Assembly: GCA_037903475.1 (NCBI GenBank)
Contig: JBAJFG010000611.1
Span: 806,001 to 870,000, forward strand
DNA length: 64,000 nucleotides
Reading direction: 5' to 3'
Source of the DNA: Ancylostoma caninum
Lineage: Eukaryota > Nematoda > Chromadorea > Rhabditida > Ancylostomatidae
Shown here: piece by piece, positions 1-11,383 of the stretch
How the letters are laid out: each line of letters opens with the position of its first letter
How positions within the stretch are numbered: the stretch's first letter is position 1
Notes under the pieces: generated by a model
Told to the model about the DNA's origin: nothing
Database searches by the model: none
Seen by the model: only the letters and a program-made list of their open reading frames with translations
Position numbers and translations under genes: made by a program

Positions 1-533
1 ATATATTAATGAGAATGCAAATGTATGCGAAGAAATGTATGAAATAGGAACAAATGCTGGATTCGGTCCATGGATTTCGAAACAGATGTTGAAATTTGAA
101 CATTCGTAAACAGTATTTATCCAAGAATTCTCTTCCGGAACGTGTGAAGTACACAGATCTCTTCCGAAATGAGCACAACAGTTCCAATGAGTTCATGGAA
201 GGAGCTGTTATTTACGGAAAAAGTATTGAGATCAAAATCCACTGGATAGTTTTACACATTTCCTCGCAAGCTTTATCGTTTTGTCTTTCAAGGTGCCTTT
301 ATTTGCAAATAATGCTCTTGAGAAGCAAAGCACCTTCCAATAAAATGTTAATTTTTCATGGGTTTAAATACGACTTTCAATTAAAGATTCATGATATCTT
401 TGAAAAAAGTTGCAATTTACGAAATGAAGGAATTCTTTTACACACATTCTTCTTTCCATCCGAGGGGTCTCAGGAACTAACTTAATCATCACAGTATTTG
501 TCACCAGGAAGATCTCATAACATTACCAGCTGG
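1..533. other. No supported gene
   Basis: This stretch is AT-rich and I see no splice-supported coding sequence in it. An open frame of about 129 codons at 96-485 on the plus strand has no flanking splice sites or recognisable motif and is about the length expected by chance here. Confidence 0.4.
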
Positions 534-2587
534 ATGTTATTTGTTGTTATTTGCGTCGAGAGACAAGAGGAACTGATGACAATTCCAGAAATGACCATCT
601 CATCAGCGTCTTCACTAAAAGCCCAAGAAGCAGAGGTTAGGCTGATTTTGTGGATCAACAAGTGGTAGTGAAGACAATTCTTGGGAAGATTTATGTTGAC
701 TTTATGTCCAGAGAGCGCCTTGCAACAAAATAATAATATCTAGAGTGACACATGCTTGAGGCCAGAACTGACTGATGGGCTTTCATTCAGGACTCAGAGG
801 TACTGCTTCACCTTGAGCGGTTCGGAGTATCTCATCTTTGCGTTTAATTCTGAGACTTTCTAATTAGGGTGTTTTAAAATTCGCAATCAAATGTAACGGT
901 ATCAACGTTGCCAAAATTGCTATTAAAAAGATAAAACAAATTATCTGTGACAACTTGCGGCATACAGAAACGGTCGGCGCTGTCTCCAAACTCCTAATAT
1001 AGAATTGCCATCTGAAACCCAATAGAACCGAAAATGCTTGAGTTGTGCACTTTCTTATACCTCTTCTGCGTTGTATTGAGCTTAGATGGTAGATTAATTG
1101 TATTTGCGAACCAATATTTTCCTAACAGACGCTTGATTAGGATCTATGGTTCAGAATTCACAGGAAAAAGTCGCTATTCGCAATACCATCAGCTGAGAAT
1201 GTGGTCGTTATCTCGAGGTGGATCGCCACGGAAAAAAGCCGATAATGTGATGAATGAGCAATGGAGTATGGAATGTCATGGAAAAATAGCACCTCATTTT
1301 GGAAGGAATGAATCGGATGGATGAACTATGGATAGTGCAACCAAAGATGGATGGGTGCCAATTGAGCTGGGCACACGAATCCGCTGAATAATTCAGGGGA
1401 TAGAGGAAAAGACGAAATTAACAGCTGCTTCTTAAACGTGATTCCGGAACGTCCAGCGCGGATAAATTTGACCTCCGAGATTTGTTTTGCAATGAAAGAT
1501 ATCCATTAAATCTTGCTCGGCCACATGGTCTAACTAAATATAACTGAGATTTTACCAATTTTTAAGAAAATTATGGAAAAATTCCGATCGGAACGGATGT
1601 TGTTACGGAACCTCACAAGTTTCGGAACTAACCTTAATGACTAAACTGACCACGTGGTCCCAAATCAGAAATCTCCTGTGCTCTACTGGAATGCAAGCTA
1701 CCAGAAAACAACATGTTTTACGGAATTCATACATATTCAGGAAAAAAAACCTTATATAAAAAAACCGTCTTTTTTCTGGGAACCAGACACTTAATGGCAC
1801 CGGAAAAATATCAGAAATTAAGTGCAAAAAAGATTTTTTGACTGGTAAATGATGGAGCTTTTCGCTCTTGCTGGGAATCCATCAGAGTCACCTTGAAACA
1901 GGCAAAAACCCATAATTAAGATGAAGAGGAAAGGATGAGAGGACCTCAATATGACAGAGCTGAATAATGGGGAAATCATAAATCCAGGAAATGCATATGA
2001 AAGGTAATTCAATGTTACATGTCATTTTAGAGGCAGAAGAAGAAGAGAGTTCGTGAAATGTATGCACCAAAAAGTGGCTCGGAAACATCTGGTGAGCTGA
2101 AGTATGCGAATGCTATCCAGGATTAAATATCCACCATTTCCATAGCGGCACCATGGTATTTATTCTAAAGCTCATAACGGGCATTCCCAAAAAAGTTGCA
2201 ACGTTCTCACATTCAATAAAACCCCACGACTACAAATGAAATGTGAACATTTGCACTGATGACAAAACACATTGACAGGAGACATCTAGTAATTGACGGC
2301 TGTTTGTAGGACTACTAATCAACAACACCAGCGGCAAACTAGTTGGCTTCTTGGGTGTCAGAGAAACTAATCCAGGAATTTAAGTTCATGCTAATAAGAA
2401 GTGGTAATCCACAGAAGTGCAAGAAGGGCAAAAGAGCTGGGGATCAGCAGAGCAGGATACTGCTCTTGCATATCTGCGCCTGGATAATTATCCCATGTCT
2501 TCCGGAGGGCGATTATGTTGGACGGCGAAACATGAACGTGAATGTCGGAGTAATTTTTCACTACCACATGTTTCTCGACCGAATTGA
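534..2587 (+). CDS. Candidate three-exon gene, 111-residue protein of unknown function
   Basis: Proposed exons are 534-635, 2031-2091 and 2415-2587, which join in phase (0, then 1) to 111 residues ending at TGA. The ATG opens a short hydrophobic run (MLFVVICV) that could be a signal peptide or anchor. The middle exon sits between TTTTAG and GTGAGC and encodes a basic stretch (RQKKKRVREMYAPK). The last exon follows CCACAG and ends with a segment containing two cysteines (LCWTAKHERECRS). The first donor is GTTAGG, which is weak, and the first intron is 1.4 kb, so further exons may be missing. I recognise no domain. The evidence is phase agreement plus open frames, which could arise by chance. 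Confidence 0.33.
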
Positions 2588-2833
2588 ACAACTCACGTAT
2601 CACGTGGCACTTCAACGCTTCTGAAGAAGATGTGCGATCGCCACTTCTTCTCCATCGGCCGAACCCTGGACCACCTCGTCGAACACGGCGCCTCAGAGAC
2701 ACAGGACGGACAGTGTGCGTGTTGATGTGTTCCTGCGGCATCACCGAGCGGCATAAAAACTTGTTGCGATAGATCAATCTGCATTGTTGTAAAGCGACCT
2801 GGCAAGACTTCCCAGCAGGACCCATGGGCGTGA

Positions 2834-2900
2834 GGATCAGATGCAGGATAGCCAGAGGCTCTGCCTCCCACGGAGGTTTTGGCTATCCTGATCGCGATCC
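2834..2900. repeat. Imperfect inverted repeat (hairpin)
   Basis: The 11-base block CAGGATAGCCA is followed about 25 bases later by its reverse complement TGGCTATCCTG. Flanking GGATC and GATCC extend the pairing. The loop is C/T- and G-rich (ctctgcctcccacggagg). It could be a small decayed MITE or a hairpin in a transcript. Confidence 0.5.
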
Positions 2901-3970
2901 TTAGTAGATCCAGGGAGCCTGGCAGGAATACAAGGGGAAGCTACGCATGGAAAAGCGCAAATAAAGAAGGATTCACTCAAAGTGAACCTTTATTTTGTGG
3001 ATAAAGCAGGGGGAGGCATCAACGCGCCAGGATGAAAAGCATCTATGCAAATGAGGTCATTTTATCTTTGAGAAGAGGCCGTTACGAGAATGAAATGGCT
3101 AATGTTCCTGTGATATTTCGGAAATAAAAACGCTGCGCTGACTCATTCATCTGTGCGGTGGGCGCTCGGACAACACGCCAAGACTTTCCAACGTTGACAC
3201 TCGGCGGCAACGTTCAAATAAATGAACAAACATCGAGGCCACGACTGTTGTCAGTTGTGTGTTTATCAGCTGTTCAGAATGCTCCTTTGTTCATTTGAAA
3301 TATAGAGTAGGATGGTTTGCGTTGATCCAGAACCTACCCGGATAATTTATATGTTTACATGCACTCACGACAGTATCCACCATTAAGCAGAGGATGGGGA
3401 ACAAGAAGAGTCCGAGATGATAACATGATAACCGGAGAAATTTTTGGAAATTTCATCCTAGCCAACAAAATCTCTTTCCCCCACGTTTATCATTCTTCAT
3501 CACATCATCATTTTGGTTTTAAAAAATAGCGTTTCTTTCCATTTATAATAAAATTTATAGTGTGTTTCAACGGGAAGCATTATTGTGAAGAAATTAGAGG
3601 AAGAGAGAACCCGAGAATAGTGCAGCAATAGGAGAGGGAGGAGAGAGATGATCAGATCACAGGCACAAATACTCAGCCATCGTCGTTTCCGAAACGGACT
3701 AGTAAAAGCGTTAATTTTTCGTTTATTTCCTAACATTTTAATTATGTGTTTTGCGGCTGCCAGTTACTTTTCATATTCAATTAATTTTGTTGGTAGTAAT
3801 TGTAATTGTAAAGTAAATAAATAAATTGCAGGAAATCAAACATGTAGGATATATCTGTTTTATTGATTTTTATCCAATCATGCTATTGTTGTTTGTTCTA
3901 ATCATATGCCTTAGCTTGCACCTCACAATAAACAACATCCTTTACTTATTGCTTCGACATTGTCTTCCAG
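2901..3970. other. Gap without a supported gene
   Basis: I see no exon with both splice sites and a matching phase here. The segment contains AT-rich runs near 3500-3560 and 3730-3830 and a purine-rich patch near 3598-3650. A 15-base word (gcaggaaatcaaaca) at about 3829 recurs at about 4468. Confidence 0.3.
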
Positions 3971-4355
3971 AAATTTCCAATTCCCTGGAATTCCCGGTTT
4001 TTTTGCGACCTTTGAAAGCTCATATGGACAGTTTCATTTCAATTTCAATCGTGATTCATTTCATGGGCAGCAGCCACTTCTCCGCGTCCCTCCCAACCCC
4101 CTTTTCTACTTGCAACGGGATTCGTGGACGTTCACGAGAAAGTTCTCAGCCACTCGATCCTCTAGAGCGGAGAAATTTTCCAGGAAGAAGTGAGTATACT
4201 TTGTCCAAAGGGTCTATCTCAGTTTGTGATAGCACCTACACAATGGTGAAAAGGGTTCGATATACAGCATATTACTCGAAAAAAAAAACCACTTTTTTTA
4301 ATGGAATAATTCCCTTAGAACGTTCACGAATCTCGCCACCGAACGTTCTTTTTGA
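3971..4355 (+). CDS. Candidate 3' exons of an unrecognised gene
   Basis: Exon 3971-4189 follows a good acceptor (TCTTCCAG) and ends at a good donor (GTGAGT). It is open for 72 codons with incoming and outgoing phase 2, reading FQFPGIPGFFATFESSYGQF and then a basic tail (TRKFSATRSSRAEKFSRK). The next acceptor CCCTTAG at 4318 starts a 37-base terminal exon in the matching phase, ending TFTNLATERSF and TGA at 4353-4355. The upstream exon or exons were not found, so the gene is incomplete. It overlaps no other strong call. A second frame across 3826-4359 is also open, which weakens the claim. Confidence 0.38.
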
Positions 4356-4918
4356 TTGATGAGGACAACCGTTGTCCAGTGCGGTTATTCTAGCTCTTCC
4401 GGCAATTACTTGGCAGTAGACATTCGAGTGAGTGGTGATTCCATGACAACGAAAAAAGTGGTAATCGCAGGAAATCAAACATTAAGATAAATGGCTGATA
4501 GTGTAAGCAGAAACAGGATGGAAATTCAGGAAAAAAGATAAAGATAATGAGCAAAATTCTCTTGGAAACTTATATTTCGCAAATTAAAAAGAGTAGTAAA
4601 CGATATGCTACTATATACTAAATAATCTGCATATTATCGGTCGCTATATCTTTTTCGTAAAGAAAAAATTGGTTTTAGGACCTGTTTTCTCTTTTCTTCT
4701 GGCTTTGCTCCTCTTTAAGTGCTTCCTTAGGTCCTTAAACAATGTTTTTCCACATCCGTACTCCAATCATTTGGAAAACATGCCAATAGCATCCATTTAC
4801 TGCAGTCCATTAGTTAGTAGGCTATTGCTGGCACCAAAACACGTCTTTGCAAGGGAGCATTGATTCAGAAAGCACTAACTGGAGCAAAGAAGGACAGTTT
4901 TCCGGAAGACATGGCTTG

Positions 4919-5226
4919 TCAGTCATCCAGACAGCTGGTGTGTGCCGCTCCATCATTCGCATGATAAGATGTCATCAAGCTGTTGGGGTTTCAAAGAGGT
5001 AACTCTATGCTTACCAAGAAGAACACCCTCGGTTTAACTGGGAAACATAACAAGTAACTCACGCTATTGTTCCTCGGAATAGGTTAGAGACGGATTTTTT
5101 CATGCCTTGCATAGTAACTGCACTGGAACGACGACTGGCATCAATCGGCTTCAAATCTCTGACCACTGAAGCGTAGCTATTCTTGAAGAACACTCCATTT
5201 TCATTGTCGTCCTCGCTATCCGACAT
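4919..5226 (-). CDS. Candidate two-exon gene, 74-residue acidic-start protein
   Basis: The first exon runs from ATG at 5226-5224 down to 5063 and ends at a consensus donor GTGAGT in phase 2. It encodes an acidic N terminus (MSDSEDDNENGVFF) followed by a Ser/Lys/Arg-rich part (DASRRSSAVTMQGMKKSV). An in-frame stop lies just upstream, so this ATG is the likely start. An 83-base intron ends at CCCCAACAG, and the next base completes the codon. The second exon 4979-4919 reads ALMTSYHANDGAAHTSCLDD and then TGA. A (GTC)5 run (GAC repeats at 5251-5266 on the plus strand) lies in the presumed 5' UTR. The alternative is a longer intron to another exon. No family is recognised. Confidence 0.42.
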
Positions 5227-5266
5227 GCTTAACTGCTTCTAGGCTCTTCTGACGACGACGACGACG

Positions 5267-6397
5267 ATGGGTTTTCCAGAATTAGAAGAGAATCACAGAG
5301 CAGCGGGTTGAATACGAAGCGGCACTAGCCTTGAAACGCGATCCTTCGGATTGTTATGGGAGTCCAAACGCCGCCTACAAATGCGGGAACAAATTAGTCA
5401 GGCAACATGACGGCGGCGTTTAGTTGCGGCTAGGCACAGAACCATGAAAATGCGATTTGTCCTTTGGAGGAGAGAGGAATAGGGAAGTAAGTTTGGCATA
5501 AAAGTAGCTGGCTAGGGCATACATCGATCGGCATCATTGCTTTCCAACAGCTTCGGATGCCAGGATGCGCGCCAAGTAAGCGTCACGAGATTGATGTGCC
5601 ATAGGCGCTTTCTCGCTCTGCATAATGGAGCAAAGTGTTGTGTTGAGAGGAAAAAGAGGATAATGTGACGAAGAGTCGAGATATCCCCTGGAGGACCTCC
5701 CTTGAAGGGCTGTAAGCTTTGAGAGCTTCGATTTCAAATCCGGGATAGACTTATCCACAAACGAAGGGTATGATATATGAGATTATTAAACCAAAGCGGG
5801 GCTTGGCCAATACCAAAATGAACGGCATAGGCTTCCACAAATCCTGCTCTACATCATTTAGGCCCCTTTCAAGCACTTTCAGCGAGGTAATGGCCATTCC
5901 AGGAACAGCTAGGGCTTGAATAAGAAAGAGATAGATAACAACGGAATGAGAACCCTAGTGAGGTATAACGTCTACTACTAAGCTGAATCCTTAATTATAG
6001 AGGATATTCATTGAGGCGTACGCCTTACCAACATAAAGCAGCTTTTCAGCCAGGATTTCGTTCTACATGGTGCAGTTTTCCCGCGGGATTTTCTTTTATA
6101 TAATGCCGTCACTGTGCCCAACTATTAATACCCTTGGTATGCATGTTTAATTAATCAAATTTGCACCAGAACATGCAACATACTGTATGTGCAGGCTTAA
6201 AAAGACTATATATTTGCAACTATTTGCGTCATGTGAACTCTTTTTCTTCTTATATCCAAAGCATATGTAAATGAGGAACGTTCTATGTGTCGAATCCATG
6301 ATTAGATCTGTGCTTAAAGCTGTAGAGCTTACACTTTGAGTTGTGCACCTGCTAATGTTTGCTTATTTTAACAAGAACCACTTAGGAATTTATCAAG
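5267..6397. other. Intergenic region between two divergent candidate genes
   Basis: It separates the minus-strand start at 5226 and the plus-strand start at 6398, so it may carry promoters for both. The GC-richer part near 5330-5450 (gacggcggcgtttagttgcg) is the likeliest core. A 74-codon minus-strand open frame at 5758-5534 lies here but has no clear acceptor and no ATG. Confidence 0.3.
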
Positions 6398-7062
6398 ATG
6401 GTTGAAGGCAGTGTGTTACCTCAGGGATCGCGATCTCAATCCTCACCTAAGCCGAACACATACGAGCTGCTGAACGAGGAGGACGCTTTGGGTCTCAGGA
6501 AAACGTCGAAAACCCCATGAGTTACGGGATTCTTTGGCCGAGGAGTTTGAAACACTCGACCACTGGAGGTGAGGCTTCATTCCACAACACGGCAATACTT
6601 GCTCGGTCGATGATAGCTTCTGCTGAGAAGCTCATTTTAATGTGAAAGTTTAGTCTCTCAGCTCCGATTTTTCTATCTTCTAAGCCTAAGCCTAAGCCTA
6701 AGCCTAAGTGTTCCTAGCAAGGAAACTCGTCCGTTCTAATATTGAATTTGGTCTTCAAAATAGGAGTTTGTGACCGTTTTCAGATCTCAAGCAGTCATTG
6801 GAATTAGCTCATCGAGTAGAAACGGATCTGTTGATATCCGCATACCCATCATGAGGTGACACACTCCCTTTAAATGCCCTCGTGCTTCAAGAACACCCCC
6901 AAACGTGACCGTCAATTTGGTGTATTTCAAATTATACAGACTGGTGGAACAGAAAAATTCTTGCCTATGACCACATCAAACCCAGTAGCGGCTCGTGAAA
7001 CACCAAACAACTTCTGGAACTACGGCTCTAGCATTACATATGGAGGAAGAGTGGGCTTATAA
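6398..7062 (+). CDS. Candidate gene with frameshifts, possibly a decayed copy
   Basis: ATG at 6398 opens MVEGSVLPQGSRSQSSPKP and continues with TYELLNEEDALGLRKTSK. The frame then runs into TGA at 6518, directly after an AAAACCCC homopolymer. Dropping one base there restores an open frame (HELRDSLAEEFETLDHW) up to a donor GTGAGG at 6569. The exon at 6784-6855 (TTTTCAG to GTGACA) then fits in phase. A third open segment from about 6892 to TAA at 7062 (containing NPVAARETPNNFWNYG) needs a different phase. Either the locus is a pseudogene, or there are assembly indels in homopolymers, or the exon borders are wrong. The product is unrecognised. Confidence 0.33.
6681..6708. repeat. Interstitial telomere-like repeat (TTAGGC on the minus strand)
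   Basis: The run is TAAGCC repeated four times followed by TAAG, which on the minus strand is the nematode telomere hexamer TTAGGC. It lies in the first intron of the frameshifted candidate gene. Short interstitial copies are common in nematodes. It supports the organism assignment and does not mark a chromosome end. Confidence 0.85.
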
Positions 7063-7135
7063 GAAACTAAAATTTCTCAGTTTTGCTAGGTTCCAGAGCA
7101 TCATCAGTATTCAGCGCACTCATATAGGCAGGTTT

Positions 7136-7331
7136 AGATCCCAACATCAAACTTTTCCTTAGGGGCTGCCTTGAATTGCCAAAGCAATGTGGTATCCGTT
7201 CTATGTCCTAACCTTGCTGGGTTTCGCTTGGTACATGTGAGGGACGCAGAATGCGAGGAGGGGTGTCTGGGGTGGGAAGGATAGGTGGTGCGGTGGATAG
7301 GCGCTTTTCCGGGAACTGGTCGCCATAACAT
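7136..7331 (-). repeat. Dispersed repeat, copy 1
   Basis: Read on the minus strand, the right part carries ggcagcccctaaggaaaag and tttgatgttgg. It shares the core GGCAGC-(A/C)CCC-A-CGA/AGGA-TTTGATGTC with three other places in the window (13,139, 39,988 and 40,691). This copy also has a G-rich body (gtgtctggggtgggaagg) and ends near tggtcgccataac. It looks like a short interspersed element; its class is not clear. Confidence 0.5.
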
Positions 7332-8023
7332 AAATAGTCAATTTAAGTATTTTAAAAAGAAATTTGAAACAAGGGAAAAATAAGAAATATTTCTATTCTC
7401 AAATGTTTTCCTTCACTATTGCTTTGTGTAATCGTAATTATTATTAATTATTTAACAATGAAATTAATATTTTCAGTATTTTTACTTTTCTATCCAAGTC
7501 TCCATACTGGCAAGACCCTACTTTTCCTCAAGACCTCCCCCCCCCCCCCCGTTGTTGGCTGCCCATTACTGCGTCCGCCCTTGGGTGAGCACCGTATAGA
7601 AACTCCTAAATTTTTGCACTGAAGTACTACAATATTTCGTATGCTGATCATGGGTTACCATAGCTGTCTGCACCTACTAGCTTCGTTTTTACGAGGTTAC
7701 GGTAGGAGTACTGTGGAAAAAGAAGGAAGAAGTAATTTCAATAGGAAAATTACGATGGCTTCTAAAATGATGTCTATACATATGATATCTACATTTTTGT
7801 CAGCAGCACCTGAAACAACCCGCTCCCGTGAAGGATTTCAAAAGAGAGTTCTGTACCCATCCTGCACTTACCGTAACGATATAAAGTGTGACTGAGTAGA
7901 AAATTGGTATGATATTTGTGTGTAGCATCGCAATAACTTGCTATGCAAAGTTTTAGCGAAAAGAAGAACTGTTTCTGAAACTGAGAACTCTTGGCTTATC
8001 GCAACCTATTAAATTAATCTACA
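7332..8023. other. AT-rich gap with a poly-C tract
   Basis: No supported exon. It includes a pure C run of about 14 bases near 7537-7550 and AT-rich sequence at 7340-7480. A possible 20-base micro-exon on the minus strand (between CTACTCAG and GTAAGT near 7867-7886) was noted but has no partner. Confidence 0.3.
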
Positions 8024-8489
8024 CTAAATAGTATTCAATTGCCCTAGGTAAACGTTCTGCAGCTTTGTGTAACTGTTCCGTTTGATAAGACTGTCCAGAA
8101 TCTCTTGTTCGGCTGTAAATGAATTGTTGAAGTTCACTGATTTTATTGCTGGAATCTGAGAACCTAATTCTTGTTGGAACGTTCTGTAGTCTTTCTGCGG
8201 TTTTACTCTTTCCACGCTATCTTCCATGATAAAACTACAGAGAAATTCAAGCAGTTCATTTGCTTCTTAGAACTAATCTGTCTTCTTCGGGAACTCAACC
8301 CAAAAATTTAGCACACGTCTAACTGTTAAATAACAGTAAAAGTGGAGTTAGTGCTTCTGTTCGCCATTCCAGACAATTTTACAGCACATAAATAACATAG
8401 CATAACTGAAGCACTCACGATTTCTGCATGAAGTACTTGTTAGTTGCTTGAGCCATCAGTCTATTCCGGAAGGAATATCGACTCTCCAT
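8024..8489 (-). CDS. Candidate two-exon gene, 93-residue protein of unknown function
   Basis: ATG at 8489-8487 opens MESRYSFRNRLMAQATNKYF. The exon ends at 8419 with a consensus donor GTGAGT in phase 2. The 184-base intron ends at TCTGTAG, and the second exon 8234-8024 continues in the matching phase for 69 codons (VERVKPQKDYRTFQQELG, FTAEQEILDSLIKRNSY) to TAG. There is an in-frame TGA upstream of the ATG. The product is hydrophilic, with no signal peptide or membrane segment. The two parts agree in phase with good splice sites, which makes this one of the better small-gene candidates, but no homology is recognised. Confidence 0.45.
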
Positions 8490-9288
8490 TGTTGCTGCGA
8501 AGACTCTCTGGATTCAAGCACAGCACCAACTTCAGACCAGTGTTATCCAAGCCGGGGCAAAAAATCAGCGCGGATCCTCCACTTGCTCGGAGATCTCTGA
8601 AGAAGAAGTGTTTATTTGTGGACTGCCTTCTCTGTGATGAATAGAACAGTGAGAGGTAACGAAGCTGTCTTCTTCTGTTGGCATGGCAGCCGCAACAAGT
8701 TAGACGGAAATAAAATGATTAGAGTATCACCGAATTGTTTACTGCTAATCTTTTCGAGCATCCATTACAGCAAGATCCGCTATACTACACTCTGTTGGTG
8801 ATTCTCCACAGGTTCTAATACAAAATCTCTCGGAAACGACTAGAAAAGGAAGTTCAGGAGCTTGGGATTTTCGAGTTGCTGAGAGAAGTGGACTAGTGGG
8901 AACATCTAAGAGCAATTTTTGTTCTGAGATCAACTGAGCGGAGTACGGCAATAAAAAATAGACAACAGGATTCAAATATGAAAGAATCCTTGGTGGCCCT
9001 AGACGAAGAAACTATTTTCATTCTTGAACAGATGATGGTTGGCTTTCAAATCAAGGGCTTCGGGCAGAGAATGACAAACTTTGCTAAATTCCTTAATTGA
9101 TTGTTGTAGTGTTCTTCGACTTTGCTAGGATTTTTGCTCCAAGTGCACCTCAGAGAGCAATCAGACTGCATTCGGACAAGGTGGTAATTAATAGTGCTGA
9201 GAAAGTAGAGAGAAAGGATAAAATGCAAAAGCAAATCAAGGAAAACTAGAGTTATGTTTTAGACACATATTTGAATTAAAATTCCCAC

Positions 9289-9339
9289 CTTTTTAAATAC
9301 GGACCCAGGTACGATGTACCTAGGCCCGTATTTAAAAAG
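9289..9339. repeat. Near-perfect 51-bp palindrome
   Basis: Two 24-base arms (left 9289-9312, right 9316-9339) are reverse complements with two mismatches, separated by the 3-base loop GAT. The arms read CTTTTTAAATACGG and end GGTAC / GTACC at the centre. It lies outside the candidate genes and could be a small foldback element or an extruding hairpin. Confidence 0.85.
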
Positions 9340-10553
9340 TTCCGTGTAAAAAATTGCTTAGAGAGAGCACCATAGTGACATGTAAACCACAACTGCGTCA
9401 CAGAGTAATGTTTAGCAACTTACTGTTATTTCACTTCTTGCTCATGACAAGATTCATGAATAGAAGCGCCTCGTTTCATGTATCCACAAAGCGATCATTA
9501 GATGGGAGATTAAAATAAGAAGAGACATTTTCATCGCCTAAGTGTTTCCAAGACAACAAGGAGAGTGCATGCCCTCTCTGTGAGTTTTCACACAATTTGA
9601 TCATTTGGTTCCATTGAAACAAAAGTTTTTTGCTCTTTAAATTAGAACTCATATACCTCGCATAGATTAGATTACTGTGACGTGATCAACTAAAATGAAA
9701 AAAAAATTAGTTACAAAAGAAAATAGCTTGCGGAAATTAATGGGTGCAAAAAAGTAGGCAATTAAGGAAGGAAGTATTAAATAAAAGTAGCAGCAAATTA
9801 GACCATCCAAATGCTCCTAACTCTTCAAAAAAAAGGCTAGAGCTGCAGAACCAGGAGCAGTTCCAGAGCAACTTCATAAAGAGCAGGTGGGATAATATTC
9901 TCTGTCGTCGAGAACGATCTACACCGACATTAGTCGACGTATGATTTTCGCAAATTTATCCGCAAAATAGTAGCTTCTGCTCAGCTGATCCCGCAATGCA
10001 GAAGATGTCATATAATGTTTCTTTTTGACGTTTTCACTCGTTATAATGAAATAGAACAGTAACTAAAAATAAGTTAGAAGCTGTACAGCTACAAAGTCGT
10101 TCTTCCAGATGTTGCTTATGACTTTAGGGGGCGCATTCCACCTCAAGATTCAGTTACACTTTATGCCAACGCTGTAAAGTATGCATAACACTGGGTTTAG
10201 ATTTTGTAAAAACGGTGATGTGTTCGCAGATGTCATCATCACCCCGATCGTTTCTTTCTTAAAATAATCTATGAGTTGACTATTCTAAAAATTTCTTATG
10301 CAGTGAGATAACCTTCGTTGAGCAATTCTTCGCTCAGTTGTTCCCAAATACGTTCAGTATAGTAAATCATGTAAATATAGAGGTTTTAGGATCAAATTCA
10401 GCTCTTATTGTAAAATTACATGCACATCTCATCAAACACGAGCTTTTGAAGCTCGAAAATTGTGCCCCAAGTGTTTCAAGTAAGTGATAAATGCCCACCG
10501 TATTTAGCAGGGAGGGGGGGGGGGTAAGCTCACATTTTTGGATATTCCCCCCG
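9340..10553. other. Gap without a supported gene
   Basis: AT-rich sequence. A 66-codon plus-strand open frame at 9744-9944 (with QNQEQFQSNFIKSR flanked by CTGCAG and GTGGGA) is not distinguishable from chance. A G-homopolymer (about 12 bases) lies near 10,513-10,524. Confidence 0.3.
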
Positions 10554-10775
10554 TCAGCCTCGACATGAAACTCTTGTGAACGATCGCGGTTCACGGCTGG
10601 GGAATGATTTCTCCGAACGACTTGGACATCCAAGCCATTCAAGCTGATCTGTGACTCCTACTGGCTGCAGTAAGTCACGCCAGTAGATGTCTTTGGCACG
10701 TAGGAAAATGGCTCTTTGGGATCTTTTCTGAATAGCCATCATTCTATGGAGTTGAACATTTTCAAACATTTTCAA
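10554..10775 (-). CDS. Candidate short ORF, 73 codons
   Basis: The frame reads MKMFENVQLHRMMAIQKRSQ and later DIYWRDLLQPVGVTDQLEWL before TGA. The composition looks protein-like, but there is no splice evidence, and a second minus-strand frame (10,642-10,367) is open across part of it. It starts about 370 bases below the end of the next minus-strand candidate. The spacing would suit a nematode operon, but nothing proves that. Confidence 0.22.
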   Translation of the reverse strand: MKMFENVQLHRMMAIQKRSQRAIFLRAKDIYWRDLLQPVGVTDQLEWLGCPSRSEKSFPSREPRSFTRVSCRG

Positions 10776-11147
10776 GCAGTCTATTATTCAAATTCAGGGT
10801 AGCTGAAAAGTATTGGCACGTGCAAAAACTCTGAATTTTTGAAAATATGCGTTCTCAGATGAAATTTTTTGAACCAATAGATTGTAAATATGGCTTTCAT
10901 ATAAGCTTCAAACGCAGGATCGGGAGAATGGCGAAGCGCCGAAGGTTACCTTAACCTAATTCGGCCTCATTTCTGTAAGACGAATGAGTCTAAAAAGGGG
11001 AATTCCAGGAATCCAGTCCTGCTGCAAAATTCTATCAAAGATGTCTTGCTCCTAAGGGATTATAATCTGGGCCACTGCTTCCGATCGGTGTAAATCAACG
11101 TCAAATAAATATCAATTTCAAATAACGCGCCAGTACTTTCAACCACC

Positions 11148-11383
11148 CTATAATTTGGCCTCGAACTTTTTGAATTGTTGATTCTCAGAATAACTTGTCT
11201 TCTGCTGGAGCATTTGGAATAGTCGAAATTTCGGCTGATCTGAAGTCCGATTTAGTCTAAAGTCGACTCGATTTGATTTGATCACTCAAATATGTATAAA
11301 CTTTTTGATGAAATTACTCACAGGCATCTTAGTACTTGCTCATGCATCACTTCTCCTTTCAAGGCAAACGAACGCAATCCAAA
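11148..11383 (-). CDS. Candidate terminal exons of an unrecognised gene
   Basis: Exon 11383-11322 lies between CTTACAG and GTGAGT. Only one of its three frames is open (FGLRSFALKGEVMHEQVLRC). The next acceptor GACTTTAG leads to exon 11256-11148 in the matching phase (NRTSDQPKFRLFQMLQQ, then a Lys-rich end) and TAG. Earlier exons are not assigned; an open frame after TTTTCCAG near 11,720 is a possible upstream exon. The C terminus is hydrophilic and likely helical. No family is recognised. Confidence 0.33.

Noticed and set aside
2597..2778. Minus-strand exon (GC-richer, acceptor AATGCAG, donor GTGAGT) as the second exon of the 5,226 gene
   Set aside because: The phase fits, but two frames are open across it, the intron would be 2.3 kb and would enclose a plus-strand candidate; a closer 83-base intron gives a simpler model.
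5534..5758. Minus-strand 74-codon frame as the last exon of an upstream operon gene
   Set aside because: It has no ATG and no convincing acceptor; the spacing to the next start is suggestive only.
8745..8998. Minus-strand frame ending DLAVMDARKD as a terminal exon upstream of the 8,489 gene
   Set aside because: Several frames are open in turn and no acceptor or donor set gives one consistent path.
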